From positions 1-64,000 of the forward strand of contig CAZSRZ010000005.1 of NCBI GenBank assembly GCA_964609085.1: a stretch of 64,000 bases of DNA. The letters run 5' to 3'. This stretch comes from JANPLG01 sp964609085 (lineage in GTDB: Bacteria > Armatimonadota > SYMT01). Below, one piece after another: positions 16,987 through 25,642 of the stretch (the first letter of the stretch is position 1; each line of letters begins with the position of its first letter). The position numbers and the translations under genes were made by a program. Under the pieces are notes generated by a model, which was not told where the DNA came from, made no database searches, and saw nothing but the letters and a program-made list of their open reading frames with translations.

Positions 16987-18051
16987 ATGCGATTGCCGAA
17001 AGACACCTATACCGTCTACTGGGAAGACGGGGCTGTGCGGATGATCGACCAGCGCCTGCTGCCGGGTCGCTTCGAGGTGCTGGCTCTGAGCGACCACCGC
17101 GCAATGGCGGATGCGATCCGCACGATGGCCGTGCGTGGGGCACCTGCGATCGGCGTGAGCGCTGCGTTCGGCCTCGCCCTCGCGGCGCGCGAGCTCGCAG
17201 ATGCCTCGCCGGAGCGATTCTCAAGCGAACTACGTGCGGCCGCTGAGGAGTTGCGCGGGACGCGCCCCACCGCGGTCAACCTGTTCTGGGCGATTACCCG
17301 CGTGATGAATCTGGTCGAAGGGCTGCCCCCCAATCCGGAGGTCGTCGCGCCGGCGATCCTGGCGGAAGCCCAGCGGATGCATGCAGAGGACATCGCCGCC
17401 AACCGGGCGATGGGCGCGCACGGCGCGGCCCTGCTGCCGGACGTCGGCGACGTGCTCACCCACTGCAACACAGGGAGCCTGGCCGCCGTGCATTTCGGGA
17501 CCGCACTCGGGGTGATCCGCGCGGCCTGGGAAGCAGGCAAGCAACTGCACGTGTGGGTCGATGAGACGCGGCCACGCCTCCAGGGGATGAAACTGACGGC
17601 CTGGGAGTGCCGCGAACTCGGGATCCCCGCCACGCTGATCGCGGACGGCGCCGCCGGCTGGTTGATGCAGCAGGGCCGGGTGAGCGCGGCGATCGTGGGT
17701 GCGGATCGGATCGCCGCCAACGGGGACACGGCCAACAAGATTGGGACCTACACGGTCGCCGTCCTTGCCCGCGCCCACGGAGTCCCCTTCTATGTCGCCG
17801 CGCCTCTTTCGACAGTCGACCCGAGCGTCGGGAGCGGCGTTGAGATCCCGATCGAAGAGCGCGATCCCGAAGAAGTGACCCACGCCAACGGGGTTCGACT
17901 GGCACCGGAGGGGATAAACGTCTACAATCCCGCGTTCGACGTGACGCCCGCCGAGTATGTCACCGCGATCATCACGGAACGGGGGATCGCCCGTCCACCC
18001 TACCTGAAATCGCTTGCCGCCCAGCGCCTTGCCCCGGAGACCCCCGCCTGA
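16987..18051 (+). CDS. mtnA: S-methyl-5-thioribose-1-phosphate isomerase
   Basis: A 354-residue protein of the eIF-2B alpha-like/MtnA family that converts 5-methylthioribose-1-phosphate to the ribulose isomer. Motifs: RGAPAIGVSAAFGLALAA, the catalytic cysteine in LTHCNTGSLAAVHFGTALGVI, DETRPRLQGMKLTAWE, the catalytic aspartate in GADRIAANGDTANKIGTYT, and NPAFDVTPAEYVTAIITERG at the end. Length is normal. It sits 44 bases after mtnP and overlaps apt by one base, so all three likely form one operon for MTA recycling. Later Met-salvage genes are not in the window. Confidence 0.95.
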   Translation: MRLPKDTYTVYWEDGAVRMIDQRLLPGRFEVLALSDHRAMADAIRTMAVRGAPAIGVSAAFGLALAARELADASPERFSSELRAAAEELRGTRPTAVNLFWAITRVMNLVEGLPPNPEVVAPAILAEAQRMHAEDIAANRAMGAHGAALLPDVGDVLTHCNTGSLAAVHFGTALGVIRAAWEAGKQLHVWVDETRPRLQGMKLTAWECRELGIPATLIADGAAGWLMQQGRVSAAIVGADRIAANGDTANKIGTYTVAVLARAHGVPFYVAAPLSTVDPSVGSGVEIPIEERDPEEVTHANGVRLAPEGINVYNPAFDVTPAEYVTAIITERGIARPPYLKSLAAQRLAPETPA

Positions 18052-18569
18052 TGAGCCTCCTCGCCGCCCGCCTGATCCGCGACATCCCAGACTTCCCCCG
18101 CGAAGGGATCGTCTTCAAAGACATCACGCCGATTCTCCAGGACGCGCCCGCGTTTCAAGAGGTCACGGATCGGATCGTCGCCTACGGCCGCGGTCACAAC
18201 GTGGATGCCGTGGTGGGTATAGAGTCGCGGGGATTCATCTTCGGCACCCCCGTCGCACTGGCGCTCGGAGCCGCCTTTGTGCCGGTGCGAAAGCTGGGAA
18301 AGCTCCCCGGCGAGACCATCCGGCGCGACTACGCCCTGGAGTACGGGACCAATACCGTCGAGATCCACAAAGACGGTATCCTGCCCGGCCAGCGGGTGCT
18401 GATCGTCGATGATCTGCTGGCGACCGGCGGAACGAGCGCCGCCGCCGCCGGGCTCATTGAAGAGTTGGGCGGGGAGGTGGTGGGGCTGGCCTACGTGGTC
18501 GAACTCGGGTTCCTGAACGGACGCGCCGCTCTCCCCGGGTACGACATCCTCAGCCTCATCGAGTTCTGA
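18051..18569 (+). CDS. apt: Adenine phosphoribosyltransferase
   Basis: A 172-residue type I phosphoribosyltransferase making AMP from adenine and PRPP. The start (DIPDFPREGIVFKDITPILQD) is the classic Apt N-terminus; GIESRGFIFGTPVALALGA is the adenine/PRPP region; VLIVDDLLATGGTSAAA is the PRPP-binding motif. The start codon overlaps the mtnA stop (TGATG). Placed after mtnP it recycles the adenine released from methylthioadenosine, an unusually complete grouping of the purine arm of the pathway. Confidence 0.95.
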   Translation: MSLLAARLIRDIPDFPREGIVFKDITPILQDAPAFQEVTDRIVAYGRGHNVDAVVGIESRGFIFGTPVALALGAAFVPVRKLGKLPGETIRRDYALEYGTNTVEIHKDGILPGQRVLIVDDLLATGGTSAAAAGLIEELGGEVVGLAYVVELGFLNGRAALPGYDILSLIEF

Positions 18570-18610
18570 TGGTTGGTCGTGCGACGGGATGCTGACCGTA
18601 TGGTGATTCG

Positions 18611-19483
18611 ATGCTGAGCAGCGAGGCTCTGGCGGAATTCCGGGAGCGGGGGTTCATGGCTGGCCCCCAGGTGTATTCCGATGCCGAGGCGGATCGGCTG
18701 TGCGCCCGCCTCGACGCCGTGATGGCGGGCGAGGCGTCGGGTCGGCCCGAGGCGCTGCGAAACATGCTCGGCCACACGGACCAGGTGGTAGTCCAGATCG
18801 TGAACATCTGGGAGGCGGATGATCTCTTCCGCGAACACCTCTCCAACCCTATCGTGTGCGCCGCCGTCGCCGAACTGATCGGGGACCCTGTCCTCCGCGT
18901 CTGGCACGACCAGGTCCAGTACAAACCGCCGCGCATCGGCGGCCCCACTGTCTGGCATCAAGACCACCCGTACTGGCCGATCATTCAACCCCCGGATCTG
19001 GTCTCGGCCTGGGTGGCGTTAGCCGACGCGGACGTGGAGAATGGCTGCATGTGGATGGTCCCCGGGAGCCATCGATGGGGGCCGCACAAAGGCGGCACCA
19101 TCGGAACGGACCCGGAGACCTTCGACCCGCAACCGGATCTCGCCGCCCTCCCAGCGGGCACGGACGTGACGCCCGTCCCATGCCCGGTGCGGAAGGGGCA
19201 GGTGATGTTCCATCACTGCCTCACCTGGCACGGAAGCCCGCCGAACCGCAGCGATCGCGGTCGCCCCGCGATCGCGGTGCACTATATGCCCGGATACACC
19301 CGCTACGTCGCCAACCGGACGCACCTGATGGAACACCGGGTCACCTGCGCACCGGGCGAGATCCTGCAGGGGGAGTTCTTCCCGCTGGTGTGGAACGATG
19401 GCCCGGTCACCGTCGACCGGGTCGACGCTGCTGGACGAGAGCACCCGCCGAACTCCGACGCCTCGGGCGGCGGACGTAGCTGA
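18611..19483 (+). CDS. Phytanoyl-CoA dioxygenase family protein
   Basis: A 290-residue Fe(II)/2-oxoglutarate dioxygenase of the PhyH family. The cupin metal site is visible: VWHQDHPYWP holds the HxD pair and HHCLTWHGSPPN the distal histidine, with the 2-oxoglutarate-binding Arg expected in the segment RGRPAIAVHYMPG. Substrates of bacterial members are diverse (hydroxylation of small metabolites or natural products). The gene is 41 bases after apt and 16 bases before a sugar isomerase, so it may be part of a catabolic run, but the substrate is unknown. Confidence 0.88.
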   Translation: MLSSEALAEFRERGFMAGPQVYSDAEADRLCARLDAVMAGEASGRPEALRNMLGHTDQVVVQIVNIWEADDLFREHLSNPIVCAAVAELIGDPVLRVWHDQVQYKPPRIGGPTVWHQDHPYWPIIQPPDLVSAWVALADADVENGCMWMVPGSHRWGPHKGGTIGTDPETFDPQPDLAALPAGTDVTPVPCPVRKGQVMFHHCLTWHGSPPNRSDRGRPAIAVHYMPGYTRYVANRTHLMEHRVTCAPGEILQGEFFPLVWNDGPVTVDRVDAAGREHPPNSDASGGGRS

Positions 19484-19499
19484 TCAAGGAGAGCCTGGA

Positions 19500-20345
19500 A
19501 TGTCTGCCCCCATCGCACCCCTGTCTCTCGGTGTCTGCAGTTGGTCGTTGCAGGTCACCAGCGTGCCCCAACTCCGGGGATTCCTTGACGACCTGGGTGT
19601 AAACGTCATCCAGATCGCCTGCGGGGATCCCGTCCACGCCTCCTGGGACGAAGGCGACGCCCTGCCGGCCGCGGCCGTCGCTGCCGGATTCCAGATCGGC
19701 GCAGCCATGCTCGGCTTCCCCGGTGAGGACTACACCACGCCGGAGACGATCAAGCAGACAGGCGGCTTCGGCGACCCGGGCACTCGCGTGGAGCGCCTGG
19801 AACGGCTGCAGTGGGCGGTGGACCGCACGGTTGCCCTGGGCGTGAACCTGCTGACCCTGCATGCCGGCTTCCTGCCCGAACCAGACGATGCCGGCCGCGG
19901 TGCCTTCCTCGATACCCTCGGTCGCGCCTCGGCCATCGCCGCCGAGCGGGGGGTCACGCTGGGATTCGAGACCGGTCAGGAGACCTCGGATCTGCTCCGG
20001 CGAACCCTCGACGACCTGGCCTGTCCAAACCTGAAAGTCAACTTCGACCCCGCCAACATGCTGCTCTACGACATGGGGGATCCAATCCGCGCCATCGAGA
20101 TACTCGGTCCCGATATCGTCAGCGTGCACGCCAAGGACGCCAACCGGCCGACCATCCCCGGTGCCTGGGGTGAGGAAGTGCCGCTCGGACAGGGGCAGGT
20201 GGGGATGGTCGCGTTCATCGATGCACTGAAGAAGGTGGGGTACACCGGTCCTCTGGTCATTGAGCGCGAAGTCGGCACACAGCGCCACCGCCTGGAAGAT
20301 TGCCGGTACGGTCTCGGGGTGCTTCGGGACGTGCTGTCCCGGTGA
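19500..20345 (+). CDS. Sugar phosphate isomerase/epimerase (TIM barrel)
   Basis: A 281-residue xylose-isomerase-like TIM barrel (AP_endonuc_2 fold). The ATG at 19500 follows an AAGGAG ribosome-binding site and gives the normal start SLGVCSWSLQ. Conserved metal-site segments: LLTLHAGFLPE, GVTLGFETGQE, LKVNFDPANML, IVSVHAKDANRP and LVIEREVG. Bacterial members isomerise or epimerise ketoses, inosose or related sugars; exact substrate unknown. It is immediately downstream of the dioxygenase and followed by a globin gene 22 bases later. Confidence 0.9.
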   Translation: MSAPIAPLSLGVCSWSLQVTSVPQLRGFLDDLGVNVIQIACGDPVHASWDEGDALPAAAVAAGFQIGAAMLGFPGEDYTTPETIKQTGGFGDPGTRVERLERLQWAVDRTVALGVNLLTLHAGFLPEPDDAGRGAFLDTLGRASAIAAERGVTLGFETGQETSDLLRRTLDDLACPNLKVNFDPANMLLYDMGDPIRAIEILGPDIVSVHAKDANRPTIPGAWGEEVPLGQGQVGMVAFIDALKKVGYTGPLVIEREVGTQRHRLEDCRYGLGVLRDVLSR

Positions 20346-20367
20346 ATTCGGAAGGCTGGGGGCGGCG

Positions 20368-20733
20368 GTGAACATCTACGAGTTCGTGGGCGGCGCGGAG
20401 ACGTTTCATCGGCTCGTGGAGCATTTCTACGCAGGCGTGGAGGAGGATCCGCTGCTGCGGCCGCTTTATGTGGAGGCTGACCTGGCTGGCGCGCGAGAGC
20501 GCTTGGCGCTCTTCCTGATTCAGTACTTCGGGGGACCGGACACCTACACCGAGCAACGAGGCCACCCCCGGCTGCGGATGCGGCATCTCCCCTTCGCCAT
20601 CGGCATCCCGGAGCGGGACGCCTGGTTGCGACACATGCGTGCAGCCCTGGTCAGGACCGCTATCCCCGAGCCTGCTTTCGGGGTGATGGATGGCTACTTC
20701 ACCCGCGTCGCCGACTTCATGCGCAACTCCTGA
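20368..20733 (+). CDS. glbO: Group II truncated haemoglobin
   Basis: A 121-residue 2/2 globin. The GTG at 20368 with GCGGCG upstream is chosen because it gives the family start (NIYEFVGGAETFHRLVEHFYAGV). The body strongly resembles GlbO: YFGGPDTYTEQRGHPRLRMRHLPFAIG includes the proximal His of helix F, and ERDAWLRHMRAAL is helix G. These bind O2 and NO and support oxygen transfer or NO/peroxide detoxification. A soluble protein next to an electron-transfer island suggests a role in oxygen or nitric oxide handling, but no direct link is seen. Confidence 0.93.
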   Translation: MNIYEFVGGAETFHRLVEHFYAGVEEDPLLRPLYVEADLAGARERLALFLIQYFGGPDTYTEQRGHPRLRMRHLPFAIGIPERDAWLRHMRAALVRTAIPEPAFGVMDGYFTRVADFMRNS

Positions 20734-20774
20734 TCCGGCCCGCGCTGGCTTTCCGGAATCCTAATCACGAGGAT

Positions 20775-20827
20775 TTCGAAGTTCCGGCGCTTCGAACGCA
20801 GGAAATCCGGGAACACTCTTCGAAGAG
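20775..20827. promoter_or_regulatory. Clustered TTCGAA inverted repeats upstream of cytochrome island
   Basis: Three TTCGAA sites at 20775, 20791 and 20819 occur in 50 bases. The first two form a TTCGAAG/CTTCGAA inverted repeat with an 8-base spacer; the third is the core of a perfect 12-base palindrome CTCTTCGAAGAG (20816-20827). They lie directly upstream of the first cytochrome gene and may be operator half-sites or structured leader RNA. No bound factor is known. Confidence 0.4.
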
Positions 20828-20873
20828 CGTTTCATTCCGCCCTGCTTCGTCCCCCGATCCTCGAGGTTTTCGC

Positions 20874-21197
20874 ATGCGAGCTTTTCTCTACGCCTGTTCA
20901 GGCCTGGTCGCCTCCACGGCGCTGCTGGCCGCCGTTGCTGCACCCGTCGGCGTGAAACCACACCCGGGCCAGGGGATCTATAAGGAAAAGTGTGCGGCGT
21001 GCCATGGCCCCAACGGCAAACCTGTGGTGCCGAATTCCCCTGATTTCTCTACTAAGGCCTATCTAAAGAAGGCTACTCTGGCCAAGATGGTCAAGGTAGT
21101 CACAGACGGGGCCGGCACGATGCCCGCTTACAAGGCGCAATTGAAGCCCGCAGAGATCAAGACTGTCACGGCCTACGTGCGCACACTCGCCAAGTAG
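20874..21197 (+). CDS. Periplasmic monohaem cytochrome c
   Basis: A 107-residue class I cytochrome c with an export signal (CSGLVASTALLAAVAAPVG). The haem motif is CAACH in YKEKCAACHGPNGKP, and the axial Met is likely in GAGTMPAYKAQLKP. It is small and soluble, fitting a periplasmic electron shuttle. It is the first gene of the cytochrome island, 91 bases before the decahaem cytochrome, so it may pass electrons between the inner membrane and the outer-membrane conduit. Confidence 0.93.
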   Translation: MRAFLYACSGLVASTALLAAVAAPVGVKPHPGQGIYKEKCAACHGPNGKPVVPNSPDFSTKAYLKKATLAKMVKVVTDGAGTMPAYKAQLKPAEIKTVTAYVRTLAK

Positions 21198-21287
21198 TCG
21201 CGTCCCGACTGATCCACCCAGCCAGCGGAGCCGGCTGTTGATTCCCGCCGACTCCCGCCGTCCTGTCTGTTCCCTCGGGATTCCGAT

Positions 21288-22514
21288 ATGCCAGCCATCC
21301 AGTGGCCATTCAAACAACTGACGCGCCACGGGATCGCCCTGCTGATCGCTGCGACCGTGGCCGGAGTCATGGCCCTCGAACCGCGAACTCCGGCGGGTGG
21401 ATCGGAGCAACCGCAGCCCGCAGCGCCGGCGCCGGCTCCCGCAAAGGGTAAGCCTGCCAGGCCCGATCCCGATGCACCCGGTCCCGAAGCCGAGGTGATC
21501 GGCAGCAGCTTCTGCGGCACGCCCGCATGCCATGGTGCTCTGGTGGAAGCGGCGGAACGCGTACGCCACACGCAGTGGACGGCCGACGTGAAGTTCAAGG
21601 ATGCTGCCGGCTGCGAGGTCTGCCACGGCCCCGCCAGCGACCACGTCGGCGATCCTGACAAGCGCAAGATCTACCGGTTCTCCGTGCAAACCGCGGAGAA
21701 TAGCCGTCGCATCAACGATGCGTGCCTGAAGTGCCACCAGAAGGTCGTCGAACGACAACACTTCACCAGCGCCGCGCACAGCCGTGCCGACATGAGTTGC
21801 GCAACCTGCCACGAGGTGCACTACCATCTGGGCACGCCCTACCTCCTTCGGCTGCCAGGAGTCGGCGGCCCGGCCGGTCGGCCGACCTCGGCACGCGATG
21901 CCCGGCGTCCTCCTTCCCCACCCGATCCGGCTCCGGCGGCTCCAGCCGACCCTTCCGCTCCAGATCCGCCCGCTCGTCCTTCCCGGCTCGGACTAGCCGC
22001 CCAGACGCGCGTGCCGGCCCCGGAGTTGCGGTCAAGCTTCCCCAGGATCGCGGGTGCGGTCACCGAGGAGCAGGCAATCAACGAGGTTTGTTCGTCCTGC
22101 CATCGGCGGCAGTTGACCGAGGCTCGCCTCCTTTCACACCATCCCATTCTTGAGGGGCGGCTGAAGTGCACCAGTTGTCACGATGCCCACCGCGGCGATC
22201 AGGAGCGGGCACACTCACGCGGCGGCGTCTCAGACACGTGCCTGAAATGCCACGAGCAGCACCGTGGACCCTTCCGCTTTGAGCACGACCCGGTGAAAGC
22301 GGGGGGACTCGGAGATTCGTGCATGGAGTGTCACCGGGCGCACGGCTCGCCCAATCGTGCACTCACCACCCAGTTCAGCCGGGGGCTGTGCGTTCAATGC
22401 CACACCGACATCCAGCGCGACCCACCTCACCGGGCTCGAACAGGGGACTGCTGGCGGTCGGGCTGCCACGTTGCCGTGCATGGCTCAAATCACTCTCGGT
22501 TCCTTTTCCGGTAA
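21288..22514 (+). CDS. Decahaem c-type cytochrome, MtrA/DmsE-like
   Basis: A 408-residue exported multihaem cytochrome. Eight CXXCH sites (CEVCH, CLKCH, CATCH, CSSCH, CTSCH, CLKCH, CMECH, CVQCH) plus two CX4CH sites, CGTPACH at residue 76 and CWRSGCH at 388, make ten potential haems, the number in MtrA/DmsE/PioA. Three terminal haem sites show the typical spacing of these chains (KCHEQHRGPF; ECHRAHGSP). A Pro/Arg/Ser-rich insertion separates haems 4 (residue 171) and 5 (268). Its stop overlaps the start of the porin gene by one base, as expected if the two proteins assemble as a plug inside a barrel. Periplasmic, crossing the outer membrane. Confidence 0.9.
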   Translation: MPAIQWPFKQLTRHGIALLIAATVAGVMALEPRTPAGGSEQPQPAAPAPAPAKGKPARPDPDAPGPEAEVIGSSFCGTPACHGALVEAAERVRHTQWTADVKFKDAAGCEVCHGPASDHVGDPDKRKIYRFSVQTAENSRRINDACLKCHQKVVERQHFTSAAHSRADMSCATCHEVHYHLGTPYLLRLPGVGGPAGRPTSARDARRPPSPPDPAPAAPADPSAPDPPARPSRLGLAAQTRVPAPELRSSFPRIAGAVTEEQAINEVCSSCHRRQLTEARLLSHHPILEGRLKCTSCHDAHRGDQERAHSRGGVSDTCLKCHEQHRGPFRFEHDPVKAGGLGDSCMECHRAHGSPNRALTTQFSRGLCVQCHTDIQRDPPHRARTGDCWRSGCHVAVHGSNHSRFLFR

Positions 22515-24307
22515 TGACTCTGAAACTCAGACGATGGCTGGCGTTGGGGGGGGCTGCGCTCACGCTTGGGGCAGTGCCCGGTCTCGCGGCCCCGGACGGG
22601 GTGCCCGACGGCGACTCGCTGACAGTGGTGCCGGGAGCCTCTGGGACAGCGGCTGACCCCGTTCCGCCCGGCATGCCGCCGGCAACTACTCCCGAGAAGC
22701 CCGCAGGCGGGGCGGAGAAGAAGCCGCCCGCGCCGCCGAGGCCGGTCGAGCTCATCCTCGCTCCGGCGTTCGGGCACGACGACCTGACTGGGAGTCGCGC
22801 TGAATTCAGCCGGTATCAGCGGTTGCCCCGCGGGTTTTATCTCGGCCTGCTCCAGGCGCTGCGCAAGGACGAGAAAGGCGCAGTGCTCCAGCAAATCTGG
22901 TGGCGCAACCTCGGAGAGAGTGACCAGAAGGGTTACCTGGATCTGACATCGCAGCGATATCCGGCGTACCTGCGGCTCTGGCGCGACACCACAGACTTCT
23001 TCGGCGACCCCAGGTCCGGTGACGGACGATACTCCCAGCGCGACAACACGCGCATTCGGCTGAAGGCGGAGTCGGCGGGGCCGGGCCCGCTCGGCACCTT
23101 CCAGTTCTGGGAGCAACGCGAATCGATACCCGAACTGCTGCGGCTTGCGCCCCAACCAGGTGTGGGCTTTACCTCCCGCGACTACGACTTCCTCGGGGTG
23201 ATCCCTGTGGGCAAAGGGACGGTGCGGTTCGAGCCGCGCTTCAGGGACACCACCAGTACGATCGGCCGCACGCCGAGCAGCTCCAGCTCCTGGCTGGGGG
23301 GCGAGATCCTGTACCCGATCACGGATCGAGCGGACCTGACGGCCGGTTTTCAACAGGTGCGCACCGCCGTCGATGGGCGCGAAGACGCCACCTGGAACAT
23401 CTTGCGGACTCGGGGCCGTTTCCGTGGGGACGGAGGCCTGCTGGTGGAGGCGTTTTTCCGACAGCAGACGGCGGACCTCCCATTCACTTTGACCTCCTAT
23501 GCCGAACGCAACAGCATCGTCGGTCTGGATGCCGCCGTGTCGCCCCTGCGCCGGGTGACCCTGCGAGGAGGGCTCTACCGAGAGGACATCCGGTACAACC
23601 GGGGCTATTCCGGCGGGACCGATGACGCATCCTGGCTGGGGGGCTGGATGCACTTCCGCGCCTCAGATCCGGAACGGTGGTCGCTCAACATCCGGTTCGA
23701 CGATCGCGGATTGGATGGCGCACCCATCACCACCATCCCCGGGCTGACTTCCCGAGATTCCCTTTTCTACTCACGCAACACACGCGTGGACACGCGGCTC
23801 GACTACTTCCCGTTCCCCCGACTGAGCACCTACCTTGACTACCTCTGGCAGTGGCGCAGCAACGACGAGAGAGAAACCAGAGTCAGCCTGAACAGCTTCA
23901 GTCTCGGGGCGGTGTCACCGCTCAGCGATCGATTGGTCGCCACGCTCGAGTACTCGCAGCAGCGTTGGGACGGCAGCACGGCTCCGCTTCGCAGCGGACC
24001 GGGTGGTCCCGCGGGTGATCTGCCTCCCCGCTTGTTCTTCAGCGATGGTCGGGTGCTCACCGCCGGGCTGGACTACCGGCTCTCCCCCCGGTCTTCACTC
24101 GACCTCACCTACAACCAGTACTCATCGACCGGCGGGCAGTCCAGCCGGGATTACTTCGCCGTGCTACAGTACCGTCGCGATGTGGGCCCGTCCCTCTACT
24201 ACTCCGTTGGGTACCAGTACGAGAATTTCCGTGATGCCCGTCGCAAAACCAGTTTCACCGCCTTCCCCTTCATCCTGCAAGTCGGCTATCGGAAAGAATT
24301 CCGGTAG
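22514..24307 (+). CDS. Outer-membrane beta-barrel, MtrB/PioB-like
   Basis: A 597-residue protein; the ATG at 22514 overlaps the cytochrome stop (TAATG), and gives a signal peptide (LRRWLALGGAALTLGAVPGLAA). After a Pro-rich linker (~45-80), the rest is alternating short beta strands with aromatic girdles (SLYYSVGYQYENFRD; FILQVGYRKEFR). It ends with an aromatic residue next to last, as outer-membrane barrels do. Order and coupling with a decahaem gene match MtrAB and PioAB. No cysteine is visible, unlike the CXXC of some proteobacterial MtrB. It would sheath the cytochrome and connect the periplasm to the outside. Confidence 0.85.
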   Translation: MTLKLRRWLALGGAALTLGAVPGLAAPDGVPDGDSLTVVPGASGTAADPVPPGMPPATTPEKPAGGAEKKPPAPPRPVELILAPAFGHDDLTGSRAEFSRYQRLPRGFYLGLLQALRKDEKGAVLQQIWWRNLGESDQKGYLDLTSQRYPAYLRLWRDTTDFFGDPRSGDGRYSQRDNTRIRLKAESAGPGPLGTFQFWEQRESIPELLRLAPQPGVGFTSRDYDFLGVIPVGKGTVRFEPRFRDTTSTIGRTPSSSSSWLGGEILYPITDRADLTAGFQQVRTAVDGREDATWNILRTRGRFRGDGGLLVEAFFRQQTADLPFTLTSYAERNSIVGLDAAVSPLRRVTLRGGLYREDIRYNRGYSGGTDDASWLGGWMHFRASDPERWSLNIRFDDRGLDGAPITTIPGLTSRDSLFYSRNTRVDTRLDYFPFPRLSTYLDYLWQWRSNDERETRVSLNSFSLGAVSPLSDRLVATLEYSQQRWDGSTAPLRSGPGGPAGDLPPRLFFSDGRVLTAGLDYRLSPRSSLDLTYNQYSSTGGQSSRDYFAVLQYRRDVGPSLYYSVGYQYENFRDARRKTSFTAFPFILQVGYRKEFR

Positions 24308-24330
24308 CCGATATCCAAAGAGGTCTTGAA

Positions 24331-25563
24331 ATGACGAAGAAACCGTTCCGTGTTGCCCCCCGCCGCTGGTTATGGCTCCTTGGAGTCATCCCGATCGCCA
24401 GCAGCGCCTATTCCATCGCCGCACAGCCCGGTCCCACGGCCGCCGGCGAGGCAAAGTCGCGGATCAAGGCGCGTCAGCGTCCCCGGCCCGGATCCGTCAT
24501 CTTCAACGACCAGTCTCCTCGCCCGACGAACAACAACCTGGTGAACTCCACGTATGTGGGCTACCAGGTCTGCGCCGGTTGCCATGGGAGATTGACGAGT
24601 ACTCGCCCGAGTCACACCATCATCGATGAGTGGGAAGCCCCGAGCAACTTCCACTCCAAGGACGCGACGAAGCTGGGGTCGAGCGGTACCACCAACGTCT
24701 ACACACGGACGGTTACGGACGGCGAGGCGGTGGACGGCACGAAGAGCTGCGGCACCTGCCACAGCACCGGCGCCCCCACGATCCAGGAGCCGCAGACGGC
24801 CAGCCGCGGCGGATTTGATCCGAGCGTTCCCTACAACGACGTCGTCCGGAACCACCTCTTCCTTCGTGTGCAGTGCGAGAATTGCCATGGGCCGGGAAGC
24901 AAGCACGTGCTCAGCGGCGGGGATATCCGTCGCATCAACCGGGTTCCGGATCCGAAGCAGACTTGCTGGAACTGCCACGCCAGCACCCCGAACGAAAAGG
25001 GCAACCCTCTGATTGGACCTACCTCGGACGAGACAATCGCAAAGTACGGCTCCTCGCTCGGTCGCTCCCACAATGCCGGCGTCATGGTTACGGGGCAGGG
25101 AGGATTCGAGTACGAGGGAGAGGACTACTCACAGGGTCACTCCCAGGCCCACTCGAGGATCAGGACCACGTGCGTCACCTGCCACACTGCCCGCGACCCG
25201 AGGTCGCCTATCCTTGACCACTCGAGCCTCGTGCCGAAGATCACGGCGTGCCGCAGTTGTCATACGGATGCCCGACGAGTTGCCGATCTGGACAGTTGGG
25301 CCTATCTGAACACGCGGCGTTCCACGATTCGGCAGTTGCTCATCCAACTTGGCGGAGCGACATCCTCCGGCGATCCGGACAACAACGCCGCTGGCGGACT
25401 CCTGGGGAACGCGGCTGACAAGACGAGCGTGGAGTACAAGCGGGCACGCTGGAACTATTCGTTGGTGATCAACGACGGCAGTTTGGGAGTGCACAACTAC
25501 GATTACGCGCTCGAACTTCTGCTCTCAAGCATCACACATGCGCCGGCGCAGGTCGTGCCCTGA
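24331..25563 (+). CDS. Hexahaem c-type cytochrome
   Basis: A 410-residue exported cytochrome with an N-terminal hydrophobic signal (WLWLLGVIPIASSAYSIAA) and six CXXCH motifs: CAGCH, CGTCH, CENCH, CWNCH, CVTCH and CRSCH. The CENCHGPGSKH motif is typical of cytochrome c554-like/NrfA-related multihaem proteins. It begins 24 bases after the porin gene and so belongs to the same transcript. It may be the extracellular terminal partner (as MtrC is) or a periplasmic module; no lipobox is seen after the signal, so surface attachment is not shown. Confidence 0.9.
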   Translation: MTKKPFRVAPRRWLWLLGVIPIASSAYSIAAQPGPTAAGEAKSRIKARQRPRPGSVIFNDQSPRPTNNNLVNSTYVGYQVCAGCHGRLTSTRPSHTIIDEWEAPSNFHSKDATKLGSSGTTNVYTRTVTDGEAVDGTKSCGTCHSTGAPTIQEPQTASRGGFDPSVPYNDVVRNHLFLRVQCENCHGPGSKHVLSGGDIRRINRVPDPKQTCWNCHASTPNEKGNPLIGPTSDETIAKYGSSLGRSHNAGVMVTGQGGFEYEGEDYSQGHSQAHSRIRTTCVTCHTARDPRSPILDHSSLVPKITACRSCHTDARRVADLDSWAYLNTRRSTIRQLLIQLGGATSSGDPDNNAAGGLLGNAADKTSVEYKRARWNYSLVINDGSLGVHNYDYALELLLSSITHAPAQVVP

Positions 25564-25642
25564 TAAATGGCCACGTGGCGGGGGGACATTTCAGGCTCCC
25601 CGCCACGCGCAGCACGAGCCTCCGGGCAGGGAGAAGATCCGC

